Below, in pieces: positions 37,237-45,863 of a stretch of 64,000 nt of DNA. The position numbers and the translations under genes are program-made. The first letter of the stretch is position 1, and every line of letters begins with the position of its first letter. Location of the stretch: NCBI GenBank assembly GCA_018649725.1, contig JABIHH010000083.1:95714-159713 (forward strand), in the 5' to 3' direction. Source of the stretch: Rhodospirillaceae bacterium (lineage in GTDB: Bacteria; Pseudomonadota; Alphaproteobacteria; Rhodospirillales; UBA2165). The notes below the pieces were generated by a model. That model was given only the letters and a program-made list of their open reading frames with translations. It did not search any database and was not told the origin of the DNA.

Positions 37237-37551
37237 ATGCTGGCGTATCTTAACAAACTAAAATTGCTACTGGCCGTATTGTTAATCGGCCTAATTTCGA
37301 TTGAAATTTCGCTACCTCAAAACCACATTGAATTATTTTCTGCGGATGCTACCAAAGAAATAGCTGATCCAAAATCCGTTTCCGACGATGGCGAAGATGG
37401 AAAGAATGCTGAAAAAAATGAATTTACAGATTCTTCGCTCGTTTCCGATAGTGGGAATAAAAAACAAAATTCTGGCCAATCGAAGTTTATTCAGGCAAAT
37501 ACGATAATTTTGAGCCATCGCCCGAACGGGCCTCCCTCTGCTCCTTCATAA
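37237..37551 (+). CDS. Small putative membrane-anchored or secreted protein
   Basis: 104 residues. The N terminus has one hydrophobic helix (LKLLLAVLLIGLISIEISL) followed by an acidic, Asp/Ser/Asn-rich tail with no recognisable domain. There is no Shine-Dalgarno, but a TATAAT box ends 11 bases before the ATG, so the mRNA could be leaderless. Composition of the tail is low-complexity and the family is unknown. It may be spurious, but the signal-like start and the promoter box favour a real gene. Confidence 0.4.
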   Translation: MLAYLNKLKLLLAVLLIGLISIEISLPQNHIELFSADATKEIADPKSVSDDGEDGKNAEKNEFTDSSLVSDSGNKKQNSGQSKFIQANTIILSHRPNGPPSAPS

Positions 37552-37748
37552 AATTGATGCGTTAGGACGCCAATATTTTCTATTGGTTGGCCTTCTCGTA
37601 AATTAGAAAACGTCGTCCTTCACCGGAATATGGCGTTCGATTTCTGTCAAATTATATGGAAATAACCTCGGAATAAATTAACGATTCCGTTGGTCAGAGT
37701 TCAACCAGAATAAACTTGTTTAGATAGAATGGAATTAAGGAAAGTTTT

Positions 37749-37835
37749 ATGCCCGGAAATTCATCTTGGATTATCGCCAGTATTGCGATTGTTATTATCA
37801 TTATCATTAGCACGCATCTAGCCTCATCATTCTAA
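37749..37835 (+). CDS. 28-residue single-helix membrane miniprotein
   Basis: A short open frame starting ATG at 37749 with AAGGA eight bases upstream encodes 28 residues, beginning MPGNSSWII and running through a stretch of Ile/Val (IAIVIIIIIS) that makes one membrane helix, ending HLASSF. The good ribosome-binding site and the transmembrane content support expression. Miniproteins of this type often modulate membrane complexes, but nothing identifies a partner. The flanking 200 bp on the left and 150 bp on the right hold nothing else that I can support. Confidence 0.5.
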   Translation: MPGNSSWIIASIAIVIIIIISTHLASSF

Positions 37836-37988
37836 CGTGGCTATTTTCCACTTTGAGCTAATGACCGCCATTCTGGCAGTAGTCTGAAAACGCCCTTTTT
37901 TGAAACAAAGCGAACGTAATTATTTGAGACCATTTCAATAGATTGAGATTCAACTTGCCTTTGCCCACTGGCTTCTATCAATCTCAAT

Positions 37989-39206
37989 TCATCCCAACGA
38001 TTTAGGAAAATTCCGAATTATCCAGCGAATGCCTAGGGGAGATATAAGACACGTCACGATAGAAATCATAGCAATACTTGAAAACACCTCAGCCGGCACT
38101 GCCCAATCACCGAGAATACTTCCTTGCTGAGCAATAACCAATGCTATTTCAGCCCTGGGAACCATGCTTATCCCAATCAATGTGGCGCCTGCCGATCCAG
38201 TTGTCATCAAGGCCGGTAATCCGGCACCAACCACTTTCCCGAAAATAGCAATGACCAATAAGACGCTCCCGAGACTCAAAGCCGATGCCAGCGAGCCGGG
38301 ATCAATAGCTAGACCAATAGCAATGAAAAAGAATGGCGCAAAAAATGAATGGAGTGGTAGGAACAATGTCTCAAGCTTAACGGCCTCCGGATCTCTACTG
38401 AATATTATTCCAGCAAAAAACCCCCCAATCGCAATGGAAAATCCGGCCAAGGAAGCAAGGGCCGAAATCAGGAGACCAATTCCTACAACCAGGAGAATTG
38501 AGTCTGGTGCCATAGTTTTTTTGAGAATCCGTGAAATATATTGTTCTCCGTAACGGGCAGCTAGATATAGGAGCGCAAGAAAGATAGCTCCTTTGAGCAC
38601 AATAATTACCAAGGCTGTCATCACAGCAGCTAAAGCTGATTCACCATTTCCCGGCCGAAGTACTGGAGCTACGGCAATGAGAAGGGCCATTAGAGCCACG
38701 CCCGAGAGGTCGTCGAGTTCGGCCACATCAACAAAAGTCTCGCCGTTGGGAGAATCGAGGGCATTGGATTCACGCCAGACCTCTGCCGACACAGCCAGAC
38801 TCGTTGCGGTTAGTGCCGCGGCAATGAATAGACTTGGGATCTCACCCAATTCAAGGAAATACAGTGAAACAAAATAGGCTGGAATGCCGCTCAGAACGAC
38901 ATTTCCGATCCAGATCGGCGTAGCAGCTGGTAGCTTATCGAGCAAACCATGCAAATTGCTTTCCAGACCCACACGAAATAGCAGAACAAATACACCAATG
39001 CTCGCTAGAAATTCGATCACATCTGATTCGTGCAGGGATATTGACGTCCAGTTGTCGTCTACGATCCTCAGAAAAAAACCTAAAATGATAAATCCTACTA
39101 ACGAAGGAATCCCTATCTTAGAAAGCCAGGAGCGAACTAAAATGGCGCTCACAATAACGGCACCTACCAATAGATCGAGAAAAATAACCCCGTTTGCATT
39201 ATCCAT
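37989..39206 (-). CDS. Cation:proton antiporter (CPA2 family)
   Basis: 405 residues with about 12 membrane helices, a complete Na+/H+-exchanger-type membrane domain. Typical segments are SKIGIPSLVGFIILGFFL, FLASIGVFVLLFRVGLES, VAELDDLSGVALMALL (acidic ion-binding pair) and GISMVPRAEIALVIAQQG. There is no C-terminal RCK/TrkA domain, unlike KefB/KefC. It exchanges Na+ or K+ for protons at the inner membrane. It is flanked by spacers on both sides and is monocistronic. Confidence 0.9.
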   Translation of the reverse strand: MDNANGVIFLDLLVGAVIVSAILVRSWLSKIGIPSLVGFIILGFFLRIVDDNWTSISLHESDVIEFLASIGVFVLLFRVGLESNLHGLLDKLPAATPIWIGNVVLSGIPAYFVSLYFLELGEIPSLFIAAALTATSLAVSAEVWRESNALDSPNGETFVDVAELDDLSGVALMALLIAVAPVLRPGNGESALAAVMTALVIIVLKGAIFLALLYLAARYGEQYISRILKKTMAPDSILLVVGIGLLISALASLAGFSIAIGGFFAGIIFSRDPEAVKLETLFLPLHSFFAPFFFIAIGLAIDPGSLASALSLGSVLLVIAIFGKVVGAGLPALMTTGSAGATLIGISMVPRAEIALVIAQQGSILGDWAVPAEVFSSIAMISIVTCLISPLGIRWIIRNFPKSLG

Positions 39207-39311
39207 GGAAGAGAGTTTAGGACATTGCTCTTAGGCATGCATTCAAATTTTAAATTAAACTTGCCAACAATTGAATGGCGTAAGCGTGTGCTGGGAGTCT
39301 TAAAATCTCAC

Positions 39312-39386
39312 GTCACCCCGGGCTTGACCCGGGGTCCAGAATCATCTGTTGGAATTACTGGATGCCAGATCAGGCCCAGCATGACG
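39312..39386. repeat. Dispersed alphaproteobacterial palindromic repeat, copy 1
   Basis: GTCACCCCGGGCTTGACC followed by CCGGGGTCCAG forms a strong hairpin, then after a ~20-bp spacer comes CTGGATGCCAG and, at the end, AGCATGACG. A second copy at 42223-42303 has the same order of elements. Such GTCACCC...GGGTCCAG palindromes are scattered between genes in many alphaproteobacterial genomes. Confidence 0.8.
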
Positions 39387-39428
39387 ATTGAAATTGATTT
39401 AAGCCGACATTATATTTTTTCCGCAAAA

Positions 39429-40985
39429 TTATGCGGAGAGGGCACTCGGTGCGGATTTTTCGCGCTTCACTAACAACTTGTTCAACGCATTGATATAAGC
39501 CCGAGCCGACGCCACCATTGTATCGGTATCCGCCCCCTGGCCATTGACGGTCTTGCCGTCTTCTTCGAGGCGAACCGTGACTTCGGCTTGCGCATCGGTT
39601 CCCTGCGTCACCGCATGGACCTGATACAATTGCAGATGGGGGGCAATTCCGGTCAGCTCTTTAATGCCTTTAAAGATCGCATCGACCGGGCCGTCGCCGG
39701 TCATTTCAGCTGATTTTTGCTCACCATCGACGTTCAAGGTCATGGACGCTTTAGGCGGCTGGTGCTCGGTGCCGCACAAGACTTCCAGCTTTTCCAGATT
39801 GATCGTGTCGTTGTCGCGGATGACAGCATCATCGACGATGGCGACAATATCTTCGTCATAGACATCTTTTTTGACATCAGCCAAATCTTTAAAACGCTTG
39901 AAGGCATCCTGCACGGCGTTGTCGCCCAGATCATAGCCCAACTCGATCAGCTTTTCGCGGAACGCGTGGCGACCCGAATGTTTGCCCATAACCAATTTGC
40001 TTTCGGTCAGACCAATTGATTCCGGTGTCATGATCTCATAGGTCTGCGCATTTTTCAGCATACCATCCTGGTGAATACCGGATTCATGAGCAAAGGCATT
40101 GGCCCCGACAATTGCTTTATTCGGCTGCACGGAAAATCCAGTCACCGTTGAAACCAACTTAGACGCCTTGGTGATCAACTCGGATTTAATATTGGTATTA
40201 TAAGGCAGGTAATCCGAGCGGGTCCGCAAACCCATGACGATCTCTTCCATCGCCGCGTTACCCGCGCGTTCGCCCAATCCGTTGATCGTGCATTCGATTT
40301 GACGCGCGCCGACTTGAACGGCAGCCAGGGAATTGGCGACTGCCATGCCCAGATCATTGTGACAATGAACAGAGATCACCGCCTTGTCGACATTGGGCAC
40401 CCGGTTCATCACCATCTCGATCATCGCGGCATATTCCATCGGCATAGCGTAGCCAACGGTATCGGGTATATTGATCGTCGTCGCCCCGGCATCAATGGCG
40501 GACTCAATCGTCCGGCACATGAAGTCGTGCTCGGTTCTCGAGCCGTCTTCACAGGACCACTCAACGTCATCGGTGAAATTGCGGGCATGGGTGACACTGT
40601 CGATCACGGCTTGATGGACGTCTTCCGGCTCCATCTGCAATTTATATTTCATGTGCAGCGGTGAGGTCGAAATGAACGTGTGAATGCGGCCACTTTCTGC
40701 GGGCTTTATCGCTTCAGCGCAGCGGTCAATATCGCCCTTGCTGGAACGTGCCAAACCACAAATGGTCGAGCCTTTCACCAGCTTAGCGATTTCATTGACG
40801 GCTTCGAAGTCACCATCTGAGGCGATCGGGAAGCCGGCTTCGATCACATCGACACCCATATCCTCCAGAACTTCGGCGATCCGAATTTTCTCGGACAAGT
40901 TCATCGAGGCGCCCGGCGACTGCTCGCCATCACGCAAGGTGGTATCGAAAATTATAATGTCGTTCTTTGATTTCTTGGTAGTCAT
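39429..40985 (-). CDS. leuA: 2-isopropylmalate synthase LeuA
   Basis: 518 residues, the long leucine-regulated form. The catalytic TIM barrel starts with FDTTLRDGEQSPG and has the metal-binding HCHNDLGMA; NGLGERAGNAAMEE and FAHESGIHQDG are also conserved. The C-terminal ~130 residues are the allosteric leucine-binding domain. It condenses acetyl-CoA with 2-oxoisovalerate, the first step of leucine synthesis. A leucine-rich leader peptide upstream implies attenuation, and the ilv operon a few kilobases away supplies the substrate. Confidence 0.97.
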   Translation of the reverse strand: MTTKKSKNDIIIFDTTLRDGEQSPGASMNLSEKIRIAEVLEDMGVDVIEAGFPIASDGDFEAVNEIAKLVKGSTICGLARSSKGDIDRCAEAIKPAESGRIHTFISTSPLHMKYKLQMEPEDVHQAVIDSVTHARNFTDDVEWSCEDGSRTEHDFMCRTIESAIDAGATTINIPDTVGYAMPMEYAAMIEMVMNRVPNVDKAVISVHCHNDLGMAVANSLAAVQVGARQIECTINGLGERAGNAAMEEIVMGLRTRSDYLPYNTNIKSELITKASKLVSTVTGFSVQPNKAIVGANAFAHESGIHQDGMLKNAQTYEIMTPESIGLTESKLVMGKHSGRHAFREKLIELGYDLGDNAVQDAFKRFKDLADVKKDVYDEDIVAIVDDAVIRDNDTINLEKLEVLCGTEHQPPKASMTLNVDGEQKSAEMTGDGPVDAIFKGIKELTGIAPHLQLYQVHAVTQGTDAQAEVTVRLEEDGKTVNGQGADTDTMVASARAYINALNKLLVKREKSAPSALSA

Positions 40986-40999
40986 CTGACTGGACCTTT

Positions 41000-41075
41000 C
41001 TAAATAGCGTTTACGATTCTGAGACGATTTATTCCCCTGAACACATGCCGCTTATTTAGCGTGCGCGATCAGGGG
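41000..41075 (-). promoter_or_regulatory. Predicted leuA attenuator structures
   Basis: Two mutually exclusive pairings lie between the leader peptide and leuA. CCCCTGA (41069-41075 on the plus strand reads TCAGGGG) pairs perfectly with TCAGGGG (plus-strand 41034-41040), looping out the leader stop region. Alternatively the segment at 41049-41059 pairs with 41000-41009 (CTAAAT-AGCG against CGCT-ATTTAG, one bulge), close to the leuA Shine-Dalgarno AAAGG. No U-run follows either stem, so the switch may work on translation or through Rho. Inference from sequence pairing only. Confidence 0.5.
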
Positions 41076-41206
41076 CGCCTAAGTCGTAGGGCCAGTTCGA
41101 GTAGGAGTTCGCTCGCAGGTAATTGGGCACGCAAATTCGCGGCGCCTGAGAAACTACTCTCAACACCGGTCAAACGTGCAACACTGATTTTCTGTTCAAC
41201 AAACAT
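41069..41206 (-). CDS. leuL: Leucine-rich leader peptide LeuL
   Basis: A 45-codon frame upstream of leuA starts at ATG 41206 and ends at TGA 41069. Codons 34-42 read LLLELALRL, six leucines in nine, using the rarer CTC, CTA and CTT as well as one CTG. This is what a leucine-sensing leader peptide looks like: ribosome stalling at the leucine run when charged tRNA-Leu is scarce would change folding of the RNA ahead. The Shine-Dalgarno is weak (GGAA eight bases before the ATG). Confidence 0.68.
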   Translation of the reverse strand: MFVEQKISVARLTGVESSFSGAANLRAQLPASELLLELALRLRRP

Positions 41207-41238
41207 TAAATCGTTCCAAAAAATTACCTAACAAGAGG

Positions 41239-41268
41239 GTATTACTGTGTTTCTGCGCTCAAAGTCAA
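41239..41268 (-). promoter_or_regulatory. Candidate sigma-70 promoter for leuL-leuA
   Basis: On the reverse strand TTGACT (41263-41268) and TAATAC (41239-41244) are separated by 18 bp, and the leader ATG lies 32 bp downstream of the -10 box. The promoter sits in the short gap after the stop of the GrdB-related gene, so leuA need not depend on readthrough. Confidence 0.55.
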
Positions 41269-41272
41269 TGAA

Positions 41273-42157
41273 TTATTCGCGCAAATTCTTAGCAATGGCT
41301 TTGGCCTGATCAAACTCAGCCCGCGCATTAGCGATTTCTTCCGGCGTTAATTTCTCTGGGTTTGAGTAGTCAAATTTCCACTCAGCGGTGTCACTCCATC
41401 GCAAAGGCGATGTAACAGTTGTGCGTGAACTCTCTGCATTTTCCAGCAAATTCAAAGCGAGGTCGAGGATTGTTTTCTGAGAGTCTGGATCGTTCGGCTT
41501 TCCTGCCGCATTACCAAGCGGGAAATCACTGAACAGAAAGCGCGGCACACCAACATGCTCAACAATGTCCATGGCAGCCCCCATGATCACCGTGTGTATG
41601 CCGTTTTCTTCCAAATGCCGGGCAGCGAGGCTCATCGATTGATGGCAGACCGGACAGTTAGGTACCAACAGAGCAGCATCCACGTGGTCTTCTTGCAGGA
41701 GCGTCAACAAATCCGGGCAATATTTTTCAGCAGTCGTTTTCTGGCTGCGATTGGTCGGCAAGCCATAAAAATTGGGCGAGATATCACCGACCCGCCGCTC
41801 TACCGCCGCGCGTTTCAATTGCTCTAACGGGAAATAGGTATTTTTGTCTTCTGCCGTGGTGTGGTCGCGGTCAATCGCCACATGAGATATCCGAACATCA
41901 GGGTCACCTTCGATTGGCATCGCGTAGACGTCATAAAATTTAGCGGAGGAATTATAAGGCGCATTTGCTCCCTGCTCACCCTGGTCGGGATGGTACGGTG
42001 CGGCGGTCGTCACCAAGGCAAGTCGGCACTCCGACAGTGGCTGCTTTAATTTGCTGAAGGGCACCTCATCAAACTGCGCCCAGACATAGGGATTGTCATA
42101 GCCAAGCGCGAGGTAGTAGTCGCGCGTGCGGTCAATATAGGCGATGGGATCATTCAT
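41273..42157 (-). CDS. Glycine/sarcosine/betaine reductase selenoprotein B (GrdB)-related protein, Cys form
   Basis: 294 residues resembling GrdB/PrdB-type reductase subunits: SECRLALVTTAAPYH near the N terminus, a DISPNFYGLPTNRSQ segment and the redox motif LVPNCPVCHQS with Cys168 and Cys171. In glycine and proline reductases the related site carries selenocysteine; here both positions are cysteine. Marine proteobacteria have stand-alone GrdB-like proteins without the rest of the glycine reductase complex, and no grdA, grdC or grdE is in the window. Likely a redox enzyme of unknown substrate. Family assignment is by motif, moderate certainty. Confidence 0.65.
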   Translation of the reverse strand: MNDPIAYIDRTRDYYLALGYDNPYVWAQFDEVPFSKLKQPLSECRLALVTTAAPYHPDQGEQGANAPYNSSAKFYDVYAMPIEGDPDVRISHVAIDRDHTTAEDKNTYFPLEQLKRAAVERRVGDISPNFYGLPTNRSQKTTAEKYCPDLLTLLQEDHVDAALLVPNCPVCHQSMSLAARHLEENGIHTVIMGAAMDIVEHVGVPRFLFSDFPLGNAAGKPNDPDSQKTILDLALNLLENAESSRTTVTSPLRWSDTAEWKFDYSNPEKLTPEEIANARAEFDQAKAIAKNLRE

Positions 42158-42222
42158 CGATGGAGTGTCTACGATTGTGTATCAAAAGGCAATTTTTAGG
42201 CTAGCAGTATTCTCCCATAGTC

Positions 42223-42303
42223 GTCACCCTGGACTTGGTCCAGGGTCCATTTCTCAACATGCCGACTGTAGCTTTCTGGATTCTGGCCTGCGCCAGAATG
42301 ACG
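42223..42303. repeat. Dispersed palindromic repeat, copy 2
   Basis: GTCACCCTGGACTTGGTCCAGGGTCCA forms a hairpin, followed after ~25 bp by CTGGATTCTGG and CCAGAATGACG, the same arrangement as the copy at 39312-39386. The two copies differ by compensating changes in the stem (CCCGGG versus CCTGGA), which keeps pairing and suggests that structure is selected. Confidence 0.8.
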
Positions 42304-42361
42304 ACCGAGTTTTCGGTGGTTTTCAGTGAGGTGGATTTGCGGTGACAGTTTACTTAAATTT

Positions 42362-42784
42362 TTAGTCAAAATTCCTGAGCCGCCCGCGCCCCTTCTTGAG
42401 ATTGCTTTTCTGTCTTTTGCTATCGAGGCGGCGCTCTTTCGAGGCTTTGCTTGGCCTAGTCTTGCGGCGTGCCTTGGGTGGAGTGGCGGCTTGTTTGATC
42501 AACGCCACCAGCCTTTCCTGCGCATCCTGGCGGTTACGTTCCTGCGTCGCATAACGATGCGCCGTTATCACAATGACGCCGTCTTTGGTCATGCGCTGAC
42601 CGGCCAGGGGTTTGAGGCGCAAAAAGACAGCATTCGATAGCGCCGGGCTGTGCCGGGCATCAAAGCGCAACTGCACCGCCGTCTCAGTCTTATTGACCTT
42701 CTGGCCGCCCGATCCTGGCGAGCGGATAAAATGCTCTTCGATCTCATCTTCGGCGAGGCTTATATCTGGGGTTATTTCAATCAT
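42362..42784 (-). CDS. arfB: Alternative ribosome-rescue factor ArfB (peptidyl-tRNA hydrolase YaeJ)
   Basis: 140 residues from the ATG at 42784, which matches the usual family start (MIEITPDISL); the frame runs 12 codons further. GSGGQKVNKTET contains the GGQ motif (Gly26-Gly27-Gln28) that hydrolyses peptidyl-tRNA on stalled ribosomes. The C-terminal ~30 residues are a highly basic tail (RKTRPSKASKERR) that enters the empty mRNA channel. Release factor-like proteins lacking this tail are excluded. Confidence 0.95.
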   Translation of the reverse strand: MIEITPDISLAEDEIEEHFIRSPGSGGQKVNKTETAVQLRFDARHSPALSNAVFLRLKPLAGQRMTKDGVIVITAHRYATQERNRQDAQERLVALIKQAATPPKARRKTRPSKASKERRLDSKRQKSNLKKGRGRLRNFD

Positions 42785-42844
42785 GGGCGGAGAGTAACAT
42801 AACGATTGTTTGGAATGCACCCTCTCCCCATGAAAATATAGTGG

Positions 42845-42865
42845 CCTCCCCCATCAAGGGGGAGG
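42845..42865. repeat. GC-rich hairpin downstream of the arylsulfotransferase-like gene
   Basis: CCTCCCCC (42845-42852) and GGGGGAGG (42858-42865) pair perfectly around ATCAA. It lies just after the stop of the arylsulfotransferase-like gene, without a U-run. The CCTCCCCC-TTGAT-GGGGGAGG element is a frequent intergenic hairpin in alphaproteobacteria and may protect the 3' end of the mRNA. Confidence 0.8.
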
Positions 42866-42880
42866 ATGTGACGCGATTAT

Positions 42881-44083
42881 CTAGGCATCTTCATCTCTGA
42901 AACCGCCCTCTTCGAAGGAACTGCCGGTCACGTGTGGCACATCGCTGGTCCGGCCAGAAGTAAAGCGCCTCGGCATCAGCGCGTTGATGTCGGGATAGTT
43001 GCGCGGATCGAGGTCGGCGTCTTTGAGGCCAGGGTAATCGGCTGGATAGCGATAGGCGCGGAACACCATGTTGTTGTTGCCGAAAACATTATGATCATAA
43101 TAAAACGGTGAATGGAATTCCCAGACGATATCACCGTCGCGGGTGACTTCGAACAGGCGCCCTTTCAAGGCTTCGCAGATCAATGTCGTACCATTAGGTT
43201 GACGCTGGGCGCCCGAGCAAATGAAGCTGTTAAAATCAAACGGCGGGTTGTCTTTGTACTCCCACTCAATCTGATTGGTCTTGGGATTAACTTCAATCAC
43301 CCGGGAGAAATCAATCGTCGTATAGACCCGATGCGCGCCATTATCGAATAAGAGGATATTGCCGTTCTCTAGGAGAGTCGGATTGTGCTGCCCGGCGATT
43401 TCGCCTGGCCCCCAGCGCCAGATGATGTCACCGGTTGCGCGCTCAATAATCACGATGGTGTTGATGCAGCGAAAGCTCACCAGCAGATTGCCATCAGGCA
43501 TCATGGTGATGGCGTTGAGATTGGTCCAACGGTCACGCGGATGGAGCGGTCCGAGAATATCAATATCAACATCAAGATGATCGAAGGAACACCATTCCCA
43601 GACGACTTCTTTGGTCTCGCGGTCGATCTCCTGAATGGCCTCACCCCACATCACGCCGTCGAGCTCGGTGTCGGGCTGCCCGCCTTGTACGGTCTTGGCA
43701 ATGTCTTCGGGGACCTCACGCCATTGCGCGATCATCAGATTGCCATTGTCCATTTCAGCAAAACAATGGCTGTGTAATGGATCGCGATATTCCCAAACAA
43801 TATTGCCATCCCAATCAACCTCGATCAGTTGTCCGCCATTGCCACCGAATTCTGGCAGCGGCGACGGAATGAGCTTGCCGATATAAAGCAAATTACCGTT
43901 GGTCAGCAGCTTGCCATAATTGCCGGGGATGTTTTCCATCTTCCACTGATGCACGACCTGGCCCATCATATCGATCAGCCACACATTGCGCCCCATCATC
44001 GGCGCGAAAAGCGTATAGCCCTCAGACGCCCGGCCCTTTTCGTATTGGGTAACACCATGAATATTTCTTCTAACGACACTCAT
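42881..44083 (-). CDS. Arylsulfotransferase (ASST)-like beta-propeller protein
   Basis: 400 residues. Repeated blade motifs such as GQLIEVDWDGNIVWEYRDP, GDIIWRWGPGEIAGQHNP and GDIVWEFHSPFYYDHN mark the ASST six-bladed propeller; HSHCFAEMDNGNLM and GQHNPTLLENGN include the conserved histidines near the active site of bacterial PAPS-independent aryl sulfotransferases. There is no signal peptide, unlike periplasmic ASST, so it may be cytoplasmic. It could transfer sulfate between phenols, which fits the two sulfatases at 11.8-20.9 kb, but this link is inference. Confidence 0.75.
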   Translation of the reverse strand: MSVVRRNIHGVTQYEKGRASEGYTLFAPMMGRNVWLIDMMGQVVHQWKMENIPGNYGKLLTNGNLLYIGKLIPSPLPEFGGNGGQLIEVDWDGNIVWEYRDPLHSHCFAEMDNGNLMIAQWREVPEDIAKTVQGGQPDTELDGVMWGEAIQEIDRETKEVVWEWCSFDHLDVDIDILGPLHPRDRWTNLNAITMMPDGNLLVSFRCINTIVIIERATGDIIWRWGPGEIAGQHNPTLLENGNILLFDNGAHRVYTTIDFSRVIEVNPKTNQIEWEYKDNPPFDFNSFICSGAQRQPNGTTLICEALKGRLFEVTRDGDIVWEFHSPFYYDHNVFGNNNMVFRAYRYPADYPGLKDADLDPRNYPDINALMPRRFTSGRTSDVPHVTGSSFEEGGFRDEDA

Positions 44084-44193
44084 TTAAAACCTCGCCTTTT
44101 TATATGGTGAACATTGAGATACTCACCTTAGCGTAACCGCAGTATCTGCAAATAGAATAATTCAAATTATTTTGAATGGTGGAATTAACGGAC

Positions 44194-44227
44194 AAAAAAA
44201 GGGCGTCCCTGTTTCCAGGAACACCCT
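44194..44227 (-). terminator. Intrinsic terminator of the ilvIHC operon
   Basis: Read on the reverse strand, AGGGTGTTCCTG pairs with CAGGGACGCCCT (12 bp with two G-U pairs) around a GAAA tetraloop and is followed by seven T residues. It begins about 25 bp after the ilvC stop. Confidence 0.92.
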
Positions 44228-44251
44228 AATTTGTGTCTATGATAGAGAAAT

Positions 44252-45274
<1,023 letters not shown>

Positions 45275-45319
45275 TTATTTCCCCACAATTACGTTCATAA
45301 AGAGTTAGATTAAATTGGT

Positions 45320-45838
45320 TCAAATAGGTTCTGCACCGCGCGAAATGGCGACCACGCCAGTGCGTGAAACATCTACCAAACCGAGCGGCTTCATTAATTC
45401 AATGAAAGCATCCAGCTTTTCTGTACTGCCGACAATCTCGAACACAAAGGATGTGTTCGTGCTATCAACGGCGCGTGCCCGGAATATATCGGCGATTCTC
45501 AAAGATTCAACCCGAGATTCACCTTCGCCGGCGACTTTTACCAAAGCGAGCTCACGCTCGACAGATGGTCCATCGACTGTTAAGTCGGAAACCGCGCGCA
45601 CCGGCACCAATCTTTCGAGCTGTGCGCGGATTTGTTCGAGCACCATTGGGGTGCCAGAACTGACGATGGTGATCTTCGAGAGACCTTCTTCTTCATCAAC
45701 TTCGGCAACGGTTAGGGTATCGATGTTATAGCCCCGACCCGACAAAAGGCCAATGACGCGCGCCAACACACCCGGTTCATTTTCAACCAGGATGGAAAAA
45801 GTATGGTCCTGCACTTTATCGTTATAAAAATTATTCAC
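45320..45838 (-). CDS. ilvH: Acetolactate synthase small (regulatory) subunit
   Basis: 172 residues: an N-terminal ACT domain (HTFSILVENEPGVLARVIGLLSGRGYNI) that binds valine for feedback inhibition, and the C-terminal ferredoxin-like half (FVFEIVGSTEKLDAFIELM). It activates the large subunit encoded 25 bp upstream and confers end-product control. Confidence 0.96.
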   Translation of the reverse strand: MNNFYNDKVQDHTFSILVENEPGVLARVIGLLSGRGYNIDTLTVAEVDEEEGLSKITIVSSGTPMVLEQIRAQLERLVPVRAVSDLTVDGPSVERELALVKVAGEGESRVESLRIADIFRARAVDSTNTSFVFEIVGSTEKLDAFIELMKPLGLVDVSRTGVVAISRGAEPI

Positions 45839-45863
45839 TTTATCTACTCCAGCTTAAGTGGCC

